From Acanthamoeba sp. SK_2022b (taxonomy: Eukaryota; Discosea; Longamoebia; Acanthamoebidae), in NCBI GenBank assembly GCA_027943245.1, contig JANDJZ010000265.1, positions 1-13,828 on the forward strand: a stretch of 13,828 nt of DNA, read 5' to 3'. The position numbers were made by a program, and so were the translations under genes. Positions 1 through 9,500 of this stretch are shown piece after piece. The notes beneath the pieces are model-generated. The model searched no databases, was not told the DNA's origin, and saw only the letters and a list, made by a program, of their open reading frames with translations. Position 1 is the first letter of the stretch, and every line of letters begins with the position of its first letter.

Positions 1-25
1 CCTCTCTCCCTCCCCTCTGGGACAG

Positions 26-215
26 GGCGAGCGAATATCTGGACCGGGAGTGGGAGCTGCCTCTGCCACGCGAGGAGAGGCCCGAGGGTCCGGGCTTGGC
101 GATCCCGCACACGCCTGACGACGAGTGGAACGCGTGGCTAGCCTCGGTCCCGCCGCAGCATGACGCGCTGGTCTACTGGGCCGTGCTCGCCCGATCGGAC
201 TGCGCAGGCAGCTAA
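26..215 (+). CDS. Last exon of an unidentified protein (5' part outside window)
   Basis: An open frame runs from the window edge to a TAA at 213-215. Bases 1-18 are almost pure pyrimidine and are followed by a CAG at 23-25, so an intron probably ends there and the exon starts at 26. The exon encodes about 62 residues rich in Trp, Glu and Pro (for example DDEWNAWLASVPPQHDALVY) and ends in ARSDCAGS. CpG-rich codon use matches the neighbouring genes. I do not recognise the family, and no transmembrane segment or catalytic motif is visible. The gene converges with the F-box-like gene; the two stop codons are only 65 bp apart. Confidence 0.55.
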
Positions 216-244
216 TCTTTTTCTGATAACTCAGCGATAGACGC

Positions 245-250
245 AATAAA
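245..250 (+). terminator. Poly(A) signal AATAAA
   Basis: AATAAA lies 30 bases after the stop codon of the upstream + strand gene, inside the 65-bp gap between two convergent genes. The spacing suits a cleavage and polyadenylation signal for that gene. No matching hexamer is seen on the minus strand of the same gap. Confidence 0.5.
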
Positions 251-280
251 CAGCGTTGAATGAGCTAGCGGCTCATACGA

Positions 281-3200
281 TCAACACACGAACGTGGGGT
301 CGAGCTCGCACAGGATCTCAACCTCCTTGGCCGCAGCCGATTCCAGGCTCGGCTGCTCCCTCTTGTCGTCATCTTCGTCGGTGTAGAGGCTGCCGCAGTC
401 CCAGGCCTCGCGCAGGACGGAATGCACCGGGAAGTTGCCCTCTTCACCGTCCCACGTCGTCACCCGGGCCATCTCGGTCAGGAAATCCAACACGGCCTGC
501 GCAAAGGGCGTCGTCTCCATCGAGCCTTCACCGTCGCCGCCGCGTTGGAATCGTCCACTAACCTTGCGCGCGTCCCCCATGGCGGTGTTGGCGTCACAGA
601 GCGAAAGCCCGAGCAGTCGGCCGACGAACTCGATGGCCTCCGTGGCCATTACGCGCTTCTTGAGCCCCATGTCCGATAAATGGCGGTTGAGCATCAGCAC
701 GAGGCCCTCATCGCCATCTCCGCCTTCGATCTTCCTGCTGTGGCCGCCCTCTTCCACCAGCGACGCTTCCTTGTTCGCGTCCATGTCGCCCTCGAACTCT
801 TCCTGCAGATGATCCTCCTCGACCTGGGCGTTGGCGGCGAGAGAGGCGAGCATGGCGCACAAGCGCGGGTGGCTGCCCACCACGCGGGCGGTCACCATCG
901 CTTGCGCGTGCGCGCCCGTGTAGCAGTTGGCCGTTTTGGTCGACACGCCGAGCACCAACTTCACGGGAAGGAACGCGACCGACTCCGCATCGGCCTGACT
1001 GGCGTCGATGTCATGGCCGGCGACCGTCTGGGCAGCGCGGCGGAATGCCTCGGCCGACACAGGGAAGGCCAGCTGTACCGTGCTGTCGGAGAAGTCGGAG
1101 TATTCGCCCGGGCTCAGTTCCATCGAGCGCGCGTAGACCACCCTAAGCTGTTTGGCCACCTGTCGCATGTCGGAGATGACTACTGAGCTTATGTCCACGC
1201 GCAAGCGTGTGGCATTGGAGGAGAAGAGGAGCGTACCTGACAGCCGTCGACGCGCGAGAGAGCAAAGTCTTGGTGCTCAGCCGGCGGCCACGGGTCGCCG
1301 CCCTGCTTGCGCCGCTCGATGTAGGACATGGCGCGCGCTAGCCGCTGCTGGCCCAAAAACCGCCTTACGCGCCTGACCACCAGCTCGTGTGCCTTTGCCA
1401 TCCGTTCGCACCCCAATCGACCATCAATAAAATCAACAATACGCAAATTGAAAAGAGCGTAGAAAATGATACGGTAATGACAAAATAATAATAATAATGA
1501 TAACAATGATAATAATAATAAAATTACCCCTGTATATGCAGGCTGACGTTTGTCCAAGAAGGCATGTAACTGGGCCACGTAGTCCTTCATCGCTTGCCGC
1601 TTGTGGCGCTTCAGATTGGTGGCCTCTGCCAGCACGCGGTTCTGGATGGCGGGGCGGCGGGAGGAACGCCCCCTGTGCCTGGTGCTGCCAGTGTCGGCGT
1701 CGTCCTCGCCGCAATCCTCCCACAGCAGTTCCACGTCTTCCTTCCACGTGAAGCCGAGACAGGCCAGCAGCGCGGTGAGGACCTCCATCCCCTTCCACGC
1801 CTGGTCGTCATCATCGCCGTTGCCGTCGGCCGCGGGCTGGCCGGTGAGACCCAGGCACCGCCACAGCTTGAGCAGCACGCTGAACTTTGCAGTCGTCTGC
1901 TCCACGATGTGGCCGCGCGAGCGGTAGTAGTCAAAAAGGACCACCGCGAGTGGCTTGTCCTTCTTTCCCGCTTCATCGCCCGCATCGCCATCCATCGCGT
2001 CGCCGTCACCGTCGTCACCAGACCGGAGGTGTCCCTTCCAAGTGGCCGACGAGGTGTGCAGCTCGGCAAATACCTGCAGGTCCCATCCCTCGTCGCGGTG
2101 GTCCCACGCCTGCAGCACACTCAGCGCGATCTCGACACGCTCTGCCCCCCCCCACACAAATAACGCCAGTGGTCAGACCGACAGGAGCAAAAACAAAAAG
2201 GACAACATTGCCCTTGCAGTGTTGTTGTGTCGGCTTACCTTGGGGCTGATCGGGCAGGCCGAGGGACAGGCACGCATTGATGCCGAGCGCATATGAGTTA
2301 CACAGGTAGTCGTCCTCCCGCTGCATGTACTCGACCTGGAGCAGCGGCAGGGACGCAGCACGGACGCTGTCTTGGCCGGCCACGGTGGCCGCCCAGGGTG
2401 AGAGCAGCTGCTGCTGGAGGGCGCGTAGCTTGGCCGGCTCGAACTCCCACTGGCGCCACACGTACTGCAGTACCTCATTCAGCCTTTTTTTGTTGTCGGA
2501 CACAGGTGCACGCACGCAACCACACGTTCCATAACTCAGATCAGAGTGTGCGAGGTCACATGAGAGGAGGAGGCAGGTGCCGGGCTGTGTGTACTGAGCC
2601 TGGTGAAGGCGAGCCTGCACTACGCCCAGGGTAAGACCGGCCATCTTGTGGAACCGCTCCTTGGCGCGGGCAGCCTCCGGCGAATTGGACAGGAGTGGTA
2701 GGGCGGCCTCGCTGGCCTCCGTGCCTGCAACAGCAGAATCGATCGCGGAGGAGGCGCTGGACGGGAAGAACTTGTGGGCCAGGAACTGGTCGAGAGGCGC
2801 GTTGAGGACAGCGAACAGGGAGAGGCCAGCAAGCTTGTGGGCGCCGAGGGCGTGATCGACGGCGCTCCTGATACCGCGGCTGGTGAGCCGCAGTGCTGCC
2901 ACGCTGCTCCATTCCATGTGGGCAGTGGACCACTGTCGGCTCACAGCAGCAACCACACGACTGATTGATATGGAGGAGATAGAGGAGGCACTGTGAGTAG
3001 TGCAGCTCGGACAGTTTAAAGGCTTTGGTCGCGTACTAGGGACAAAGCTGACGCCGGCGCTTCTCTCGGGCCAGCATTGCCTGCTCGGCAGCCTCCTCCT
3101 CGCCTGGTGCCACGTTGTCCCAATCGAGCTCCCCTTCAAACATCGCGCTCTCGGCGCGCACATGGCACAGGTCTGGTACTTGTGTCGCCGTGTCCATCGT

Positions 3201-3589
3201 TTCTATTCCAAAGAAAGAAGTCAGGCGACGAGACACCCTAAACAATAACGTGCTGTTTATATCTCTATAACTTACATAACTGAAAATTAAATCAAACAAT
3301 TAATAATATTTATAATAATTTGAGTACCCGGGCGGGTGCCGGTGGGGCCGAAGAGGAGGAATTCCAGGACACAACTAAGGGCAAGGTAAGGCAGCTCGCC
3401 CAGCAAGTTCCACTCATCATCCTCAGCTTGGCGTTGGAGGACGCCTACGTCCGGCGAGGTCGTAGTAAGGCGCTGTTTCTTCTTGGCGGGTGAGGAAGAA
3501 CCTTCAGCCATTGTGTTGCTATCCTTGGTCGCTAGCTCTTCTCTTGGCTCAACATCCTCCACGGACTGCAAGCTTCTCGTGCGCTTCAT
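281..3589 (-). CDS. F-box-like protein, about 952 aa, six exons
   Basis: My exon model on the minus strand is 3589-3328, 3262-3037, 2960-2239, 2141-1528, 1392-1237 and 1159-281 (2859 nt, TGA stop). The N-terminus carries a nuclear-localisation-like PAKKKQRL (residues 34-41). An F-box-like segment follows at about residues 65-105: LPYLALSCVLEFL, then, across intron 1, DINSTLLFRVSRRL. F-box proteins usually link substrates to an SCF ubiquitin ligase through Skp1, so this role is inferred. The remaining 800 or so residues match no family I know; they include an acidic stretch rich in Asp and Gly and a basic RRVRRF segment. The intron 1 acceptor (after TTATAGAG) is weak but is the one I found that keeps phase. 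Intron 2 starts inside an in-frame TAG. A further intron within 2600-2484 is possible, because that stretch reads unlike its surroundings. The intron 4 acceptor is firm, since it is the first AG in 135 nt. The model could be wrong at one or two junctions. Confidence 0.6.
1484..1522. repeat. Imperfect (AAT)n tract in an intron
   Basis: An imperfect AAT/ATA trinucleotide tract lies within intron 4 (1527-1393) of the F-box-like gene. On the coding strand it reads as T-rich and contains no AG dinucleotide before the acceptor at 1393. It is simple-sequence intronic DNA. Confidence 0.8.
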
Positions 3590-3936
3590 GCTCTGTTGTG
3601 TGGCCGCCCGGCGGTGATAACTAACTGTTCGGCCTTTCTTGAAATTTTTACTCGAACAGATTGAAGTCCAATTTATCTAGGAGATCGCGCAAGTTCGGGG
3701 CCCGCTAGGCCGTTTTCTGAAGAGGCTCTGTCTTTTCGGGTGTTGTTTGTTATTTTTTTTTAATTTCCTAAAAATCCTGATTCTGTCCGCCATGCAATAA
3801 CCGGGTGTGAAAACAGTTTAAAGTCCGACGAAGAAAACACCAGTGGTGGTCGTAAGCTCGCCAACTCGCGTCGAGGCGAGAACGTTCGTGAAGTAGAGAT
3901 TAGGAATAGGAGAGGAGAGAAGCTCGCGAGCTAAGA
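3590..3936. promoter_or_regulatory. Divergent intergenic region with presumed promoters of two genes
   Basis: The 347 bases between the divergent starts of the F-box-like gene (3589, minus) and the FkbM-family gene (3937, plus) must hold both 5' flanks. There is a T-rich run at about 3747-3765 and purine-rich sequence just before 3937. I see no TATA box at a convincing distance from either start, no RNA gene and no further reading frame. Confidence 0.45.
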
Positions 3937-5747
3937 ATGAACTGTTCAAATAGGCTAGCTCTCGTTTTGGTGGCCATCTGCGTTGTCTCCTTCAGCTTTG
4001 TCCTCTTGCGCAATCCTCCGCCTCAAAGGTCTTTCTCCGCTCCCCCTAACCCTTCGCGTTTTCGCTCTTTCTTATTGAAAAATGATCTTTCGCTCTTCCT
4101 TCTTGAGACCCAAACTCAAGAAGGCTTCACTCGGCCGCGTTTGTGGTGGTGCCCATTGGTTAGAGCGTGGATGATAGTCTGCGAGAACATGGTGGTTGAC
4201 GAGGCGGCCATGCTGGCCAGGTGGCACGACCAGAACTCTCAGTTTGTCCTCGCCGAACCGCCTGTCGTGCTGTATGTGCCCTGCCATGACGCCGGCAGTG
4301 GCACACCAAAGGTCTCCACGATCCCGGCAGTCCCATCATTGTCTCCCAAAACGCAGTTGCCCACTCAAGCGCTTCCCTCAGCATCGCCGGCCCAGCCGTC
4401 GCCCGCCTCGTCGGCGTTTCCTGTGGTGCGGCCCATGGGTCCGATCGATTACGCCAAGGTGGTGGTGCCCAGCCACGCCTACACCCTCGCCACCACCAAG
4501 ACCCACCCACCCTTCATGATCTACACGCACAACCCCACGGTGGACGTCTACGTCAGCAACTCGTACGAGAGACGCTTCCACTACCTTGATCAGACCTATG
4601 GGGGAGTGACGTGGATTGATCACTCAAGTGACATGTTTCCGCTTGCCCACACTTGTAACACGCGCAGGATCATCCAATGGGGCATGTGGGACAAGGAGAA
4701 AGGCGAGCAGCTGGCGCAAACGATGTCACGGTTCCCCAATGCCACGTTCCTTGACGTGGGAGCCAACATTGGCCTCTTCTCTTTGGTACGTTCCTGCAGC
4801 CCTCTCTTTAGACCAGACACCACACGTGACATGTGGTTAGGGTGATGATAGTATAGGCGCTAACCCGCATGCGTGCATGTTGGCTCGCTGCATGAACTGC
4901 AGCACGCCGCGAAGCTAGGAGCTAAGAACGTGGTGGCCATCGAGCCTATGCCTCGCAACAACATGCTTCTGGCTGCCTGTGTTGTTGCCAACGAGTTTCA
5001 GGTTGCGCCTGCTACGATCACTGTGCTGTTGGATGTGATCGGAATGTGACTAAGCACCACATCCACTTGTATGGTGATGGTGAGCAGGACATCGTGAAGG
5101 TGTATCCGTTTGTGGCAGGCGAACACGACCCCATGCACAAAAAGGTGTGCCTTGTTGCCCCAGCGGATAACCAAGGTGCGCAAATTGCAGCTGTGTCGAT
5201 CAGTGATGGGTAACTGGGGGATGGTTCTTTGACTGATACACGTGGTTCTATTCACCATACATGCTTCACGATGTGCTGACGAATTCATCGCAGGCCACAG
5301 CTTTGTGAACGCCAACTCACAGAACTGCCAAACAAAAGTGGCGTCTACAACCATTGACGAGATTCTGGCCGATGCTGGTGTGAAGAAGGTCGATGTGATG
5401 AAGATTGACGTTGAGGGCTTTGAGGTATGTTTTGGTGTATCTCCTGTCATGCTCTCTCCTCTCTCTCTCTATTCTCTGATCTTTGTCTTGGGCAGGTCCA
5501 TGCTCTGCGTGGGATGGCCAAAATGCTCCAGTCCAACCCACCCTGGTACTGCTTGATATTCTCGCACTTTTCATGGCCGTATATTCATATATGCGTTGAC
5601 CATACTTTGTCTTGTCATGGCTTCTATCATGCAGTGTGGTGTACTTTGAGGTGGCCACTGCATACCTCCAAGCAGCAGGCAGCACAGTCAGGGAACTAGT
5701 GGAGGTCCTTAAAAACAGTGGCTACATTCTTGACCTAGGTGCGTATT

Positions 5748-5820
<73 letters not shown>

Positions 5821-5951
5821 TAGAGTACATGGGCATGTTCTAGCTCTGCCAGAGGCACTTACCACTCTCTCATGCAGATGAAGCAGAGATCCACAGACGT
5901 GGGATGGCTGATGGCATTGCACAGCATCCCTCCTGCAGCAAGGTCTCCTAG
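3937..5951 (+). CDS. Membrane-anchored FkbM-family methyltransferase, 484 aa
   Basis: My exon model is 3937-4785, 4903-5001, 5055-5209, 5301-5424, 5496-5545, 5635-5738 and 5878-5951 (1455 nt, TAG stop). Residues 7-24 are a single hydrophobic segment after a short N-terminus, which suggests a type II membrane protein of the secretory pathway. A Pro/Ser-rich stem follows at about residues 130-165. The FkbM domain covers about residues 265-455. It has the SAM-binding motif FLDVGANIGLFSL (271-283), AAKLGAKNVVAIEP (285-298, with the acidic E297) and the family hallmark MKIDVEGFE (401-409). FkbM enzymes are SAM-dependent O-methyltransferases; in eukaryotes the anchored forms probably modify glycans, and the substrate here is unknown. 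The 53-nt intron 5002-5054 and the low-complexity part of exon 1 (about 4021-4170, possibly an unspliced intron) are the least certain parts. Introns of 71-139 nt split the domain. Confidence 0.88.
5752..5819. repeat. (TG)34 microsatellite in the last FkbM intron
   Basis: An uninterrupted run of 34 TG dinucleotides fills half of the 139-nt intron 5739-5877, starting 13 bases after the donor GTGCGT. It is followed by TAGAG and a pyrimidine-rich acceptor ending in CATGCAG. Such alternating purine-pyrimidine tracts can form Z-DNA and usually vary in length between strains. Confidence 0.97.
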
Positions 5952-7517
5952 ATGTAGTGGTGCAATCTTGAATACTTTTGACCTTTTGTGGGCAAACAGA
6001 GGAATATTTCACAAACACATAACCCCTTTCAAAAAACAAAGAGATGTGCTGATGCACTGGCACTGCGCAAGCAGAGAGCAAGGTCACTCTGACAAAGTAC
6101 GATCAATGAAACTGAGCAGAATCACAAGAACTCAGGTACTTCAAAAGATGTTTTTGTAATTTATGAAAGGTTGTCAATTCAAGTTAACTCTGTTTACAAT
6201 TTAGGTCACTTCAGAATGAGTTCATCACCCAATCCCCTGCTCACCTTAGCAGCAGCAGTTGCAGAAGAGACTCTTGTGGAGGAATTAGGCTGTAAGCAGC
6301 AACTCAATCTTGAGGCAGAATAAGAAGGTGAAGAGAGCATCTTGGGACAGGCTTTTACATTGGAGTTCCTGGAGCAGATTCAGTGGCCTTCTCCTTGCCC
6401 TTTACCCAAGCAGAGAGTTGGGAAGATCGGGTGAGGTACCCTGAATGGACAAGATGTAAACTGAGAATGTGTGACAAAGAACTCAAGGCACAATCCACTC
6501 AAGCTGACCCGATGTGCATTGGGACAAAAGTGGTGTGTACTTTTAACCTCCTCTATAATCTAATGAGAGGTCAAAAATGGCGTTTTTTTGTGTGCTCAGT
6601 ACCAGGAACGCAGTGCTATCTGGTGAATTAACCAGCTTGTAATTTTAAGTTTACAATATTTTAGGTAGGGCAAATGCACTAAAATTTCTCTTTTGAAGCA
6701 AAAAATGGAGGGTCATTGTTTGTGTTGTGAATGAAGTTAAATTTACAGATGGTCTTACAAAACCAGCTGGGGTAGGCATCTCTGTTGTCATGCATGTTGG
6801 GGAGGTGGTTTGGTGTTGTAACACTAAGACAAAAACGAAGGGAAAGAAAACCCTGAATGGACCATCACCTTAAACTGTGAACTTCCAGCCACTGCAAAAT
6901 TCTGTCTTTGCATTGGTGTTTGCCCATGCAAAGCCAATGTCCAATCATTGCTGATGTGTGGAGTAGCTGGCACATCAAAAATTGGACAGGACTGAACAGG
7001 AACATTAATGGTAAAATGCATTTACCTTGGGGTTGAGTTTGATTCCTTGTCTGGTCCAGTCCCACCAAATTACTTGCAATCACTTGATCTTCTTGGGTGC
7101 TTCATCCATTCATGACAGCAGCCATCAGCATTGTACCATCATCAAGGGTTATCACAGGCACCATGTCAAATCATACTGAACCACCTAGTGGCTGTTGTGT
7201 CAAGTCAACACATCCTTTTGCATGCGTACATGAACCATGCTGATGGTGTAAGCTCCTGCACCTCATGACTTTATGCTGCACTGTCATGCATGTGCAGGTG
7301 TGTTTGCACCTGACTCTTGCCTGCATCCTTGCTGATGACATTGCACAAAGGTTTGCTTAAGCACACATGCTTGCTTGCCACCATTGCTCTACCATTGCAT
7401 ATGTGTATGCAGCACCTTTACCATAAAAATGCTTGCTCTCTGGTCATGTATGAGCATGTGATGTTGGAGGTCTTCTTGGCATTTCTCTCTGCTCTATCCT
7501 CCTCACACCACCCACAA

Positions 7518-7772
7518 TCACACACACACACCACAGGTGAAGAAGGAAGTACTCACTTGCTGTGAGCTCATATCAGTGCAATGACCTCACGCAATCCGGA
7601 AGCAGAAGTTCAAGGTCTTCATGGCAGGCAAGCAGGTCAAGATGGAGCATGAGCAACAACAACACCTGCACTATGGTGGAGTTTCTTATCAAACACAAGT
7701 GTACCTTTCATGGCAAAGACCACACACAACAAGCTACACTGGGGAGGTGTACATATGTTATAATATGACACT
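7518..7772 (+). pseudogene. Possible decayed exon behind a CA-rich acceptor
   Basis: A CA-rich stretch ends in CACCACAG at 7536, which looks like a splice acceptor. From 7537 a frame reads KKEVLTCCELISVQ, meets one TGA, then continues to a TGA at 7770 through pieces such as KQKFKVFMAGKQVKMEHE. The single internal TGA could have come from CGA by CpG decay. I do not recognise the product, and it may be chance. Confidence 0.2.
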
Positions 7773-7986
7773 CTGAAAAAAGTAACAATAACTGTTAAAA
7801 ACACAATGAAAATAGTACATTGCAAGCACATGCATGACAGGGCAGCATCAAGTCATGAGTCATGGTCCACACTGTATGCAATCAAAATGCAAGCCACAGT
7901 GGAACCTCCTCTCTTAGAATTTGAGTGATACCAGGATAGCAGTTCTATCTGGCAAATTCAGCTTAACCAAGTAAAGTTTTTTACAG

Positions 7987-8508
7987 CTAGTTCTGCTCTT
8001 CACAAGGCGCACAGGTGAGAGGCGCAGCAAGTTGAGGATGTGGGAACAGTCCATAGAAGATGGTGGTATCAGCCAAGCTCAGCTGCAGTGAGCAGAGGTT
8101 CCCAACAGTTGTCATGCAGGTTGTGAATGACCTCCAAGGGCAAAGGCAAAGGAAGGATGTTGTATGGAGGTTTGGGGAGATCACTAGATAGTATGCACCT
8201 TTGGGAATGGATCTGAGTAGCTTTACAGGCTCAGACCATGCACCTTCAGTATGGTATGCCTTATTTATCAACTCTGAGTTATGGTCAGCATCCCAGAAGA
8301 AGTGGAAAACATGTGGAACTGAATGACCCTCAAGGCCATTGAGGTGAGGGCTGGGCCAGCTCTTCCAATCCCAAATGGTGTCAACATAATGAAAAGTTTT
8401 GGAGCTGCACCTCGTGATTATGGACTGATGTGCATCTTGTGTTAACAAATTTTCGTTGACTAAGACCTGATGCACATAAGTCCAACATTGTAAAAGGGGT
8501 GGAACCAT
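7987..8508 (-). CDS. Unidentified 173-codon reading frame in the CpG desert
   Basis: This is the longest open frame in the CpG-depleted block. It starts with ATG at 8508 and ends in CAPCEEQN before a stop. Its middle part (about residues 40-108) looks protein-like, with pieces such as IWDWKSWPSPHLNGLEGHSV and HVFHFFWDADHN, and is rich in Trp, His and Phe. The C-terminal third is Leu/Thr/Cys-rich and less convincing. An open frame of this length is uncommon by chance at this base composition, but codon use is CpG-poor and unlike the neighbouring genes. There is no obvious upstream exon, signal peptide or known motif. It could be a remnant of a mobile-element protein, a decayed gene or a chance frame; I do not assign a function. 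Confidence 0.25.
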   Translation of the reverse strand: MVPPLLQCWTYVHQVLVNENLLTQDAHQSIITRCSSKTFHYVDTIWDWKSWPSPHLNGLEGHSVPHVFHFFWDADHNSELINKAYHTEGAWSEPVKLLRSIPKGAYYLVISPNLHTTSFLCLCPWRSFTTCMTTVGNLCSLQLSLADTTIFYGLFPHPQLAAPLTCAPCEEQN

Positions 8509-8641
8509 ATGTTGGACTGTGGAGATGCTGGGAGATTGGTGATTATAAGGTTAGACCACCATGTGGTGAGTGATCTGAGGTACGACAACCAACTGGGAGA
8601 AGATAGGTTGATCAAATCATAGGCTAGAAGCTCCATCAGTT

Positions 8642-9493
8642 GGGTCTCCCAGCTCCATCATCTTCAACGCATTCAAGAAGGCCTTCAACTACCACAAGAC
8701 CATCTGCTTGCCACACTTTAAACCACACGGCCAAGCTACAGCCACTTAAATATATCCAGCCATCCTGAGCAAGTTCAACAGCCTCAGGAAGCATCCTGGC
8801 ATCATTGAGTACAGCCCCAAGCTCTTGTCCCCCTTTAACTCAGCTGGTTTTGTGGTTACTTATATTTTCCTATCTGCCCCACACCTGACCCAATGCAAAT
8901 TGCTTCACCATGTAAGTACATCCACAAGCTCATTGACGCTGCCTCAAGTGGCAAGACTTGCATCACACTACAATTGGGACCAACTACTGGAACAATGTAG
9001 AGGAACAGCTTCATGCCTACATGGAGGCCTATCAAGAAGCTTGCAAGGCTAAGTGCCACCTGCTGGACAAGAAAACCCTCAGATGTACTTCTCATACAAC
9101 AAGGAGAGCTGAATCCCAGATAGGAGCAGCACCTTCTCCACATCAGGTTTTTGTTGCTCCATCCCTTGCCTTCTATTGGGATTTGTACTATTTTGCATCT
9201 GATGTGCATTGGATCTGATGAGAATGATTTTTTGTACATTTTCTGTTATCCATAATGGTGTACATAGGATTTGATATTTGCCTTTTTTGGCCTTGGATAT
9301 ATGTTCTCACCTACCCTTTCTTTCTACAGAACTTTTTGTTCCAGTGGCTGTCCCTCACTTTCACAGTCTGCAAGACCATCCAACTGCCACAAGTCCATCT
9401 CTGCAGAAGTATGCCAAGCTGCCTCTGGATGATGTCACTGGTGGCATGTTTGTAACAAACTACCACCAAGAGGAAGAGCTTAGTCACATCTGA
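8642..9493 (+). pseudogene. Broken coding-like segments, possibly a decayed gene
   Basis: Several plus-strand pieces read like protein but sit in different frames or are split by stops. At 8642-8748 there is FNAFKKAFNYHKTICLPHFK. Next come KHPGIIEYSPKLLSPFNSAG (about 8788-8847) and then a piece containing NYWNNVEEQLHAYMEAYQEA (about 8979-9038). A good-looking acceptor (pyrimidine tract then TCTACAG at 9329) precedes a terminal-exon-like stretch that ends with HQEEELSHI and a TGA at 9491-9493. I could not link the pieces in one consistent frame with GT..AG introns. The family is not recognised. It could be a decayed transposable-element gene or a poorly resolved intron-rich gene. Confidence 0.25.
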
Positions 9494-9500
9494 AAGAGAA

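Larger units (their letters stand above)
5952..9500. other. CpG-depleted, TpG/CpA-rich region without intact genes
   Basis: This 3.5-kb block holds only about 18 CpG dinucleotides by hand count, roughly a tenth of what its base composition would give. Runs without any CpG exceed 580 bases (8938-9522). TG, CA and TGCA are very frequent. The flanking genes have around 90 CpG per kb in places. Reading frames are short and broken. Those that stay open longest are a 173-codon minus-strand frame at 8508-7987 and several plus-strand pieces between 8642 and 9493. I recognise no protein family with confidence, and I saw no terminal repeats, target-site duplications or RNA genes. The pattern fits long-term methylation and deamination of a mobile-element relic or pseudogene cluster; that reading is inference. 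Confidence 0.7.

Noticed and set aside
680..1186. Long plus-strand open frame of 168 codons
   Set aside because: It is antisense to the last exon of the F-box-like gene; high GC makes such shadow frames common, and the minus-strand frame continues in phase across introns.
3037..3060. F-box-like gene as a pseudogene because of the in-frame TAG after QLCP
   Set aside because: The TAG is split by a good donor and the downstream frame resumes in phase, so an intron explains it.
5002..5054. Frameshift in the FkbM gene after NEFQ
   Set aside because: A 53-nt GT..AG intron with phase 0 on both sides restores the frame, although it is short and worth confirming with RNA.
5612..5881. Open frame through the TG repeat (Val-Cys repeats)
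   Set aside because: It is an artefact of a stop-free dinucleotide repeat inside an intron.
6720..6837. A frame with KFTDGLTKPAGVGIS that faintly resembles the end of Ty1/copia RNase H or its start motif
   Set aside because: The similarity is a few residues by memory, catalytic acids cannot be placed, and no integrase or reverse transcriptase motif is found nearby. A profile search against copia RNase H would decide.
6865..7083. Minus-strand frame with GKCILPLM and later AMIGHW, loosely like a gypsy-type retropepsin
   Set aside because: There is no D-T/S-G active-site motif upstream and the frame is short. The likeness is too weak to name.
8940..9000. AASSGKTCITLQL, looking like a Walker A loop
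   Set aside because: The spacing does not fit [AG]x4GK[ST], the frame stops at once, and two other frames are open over the same bases.
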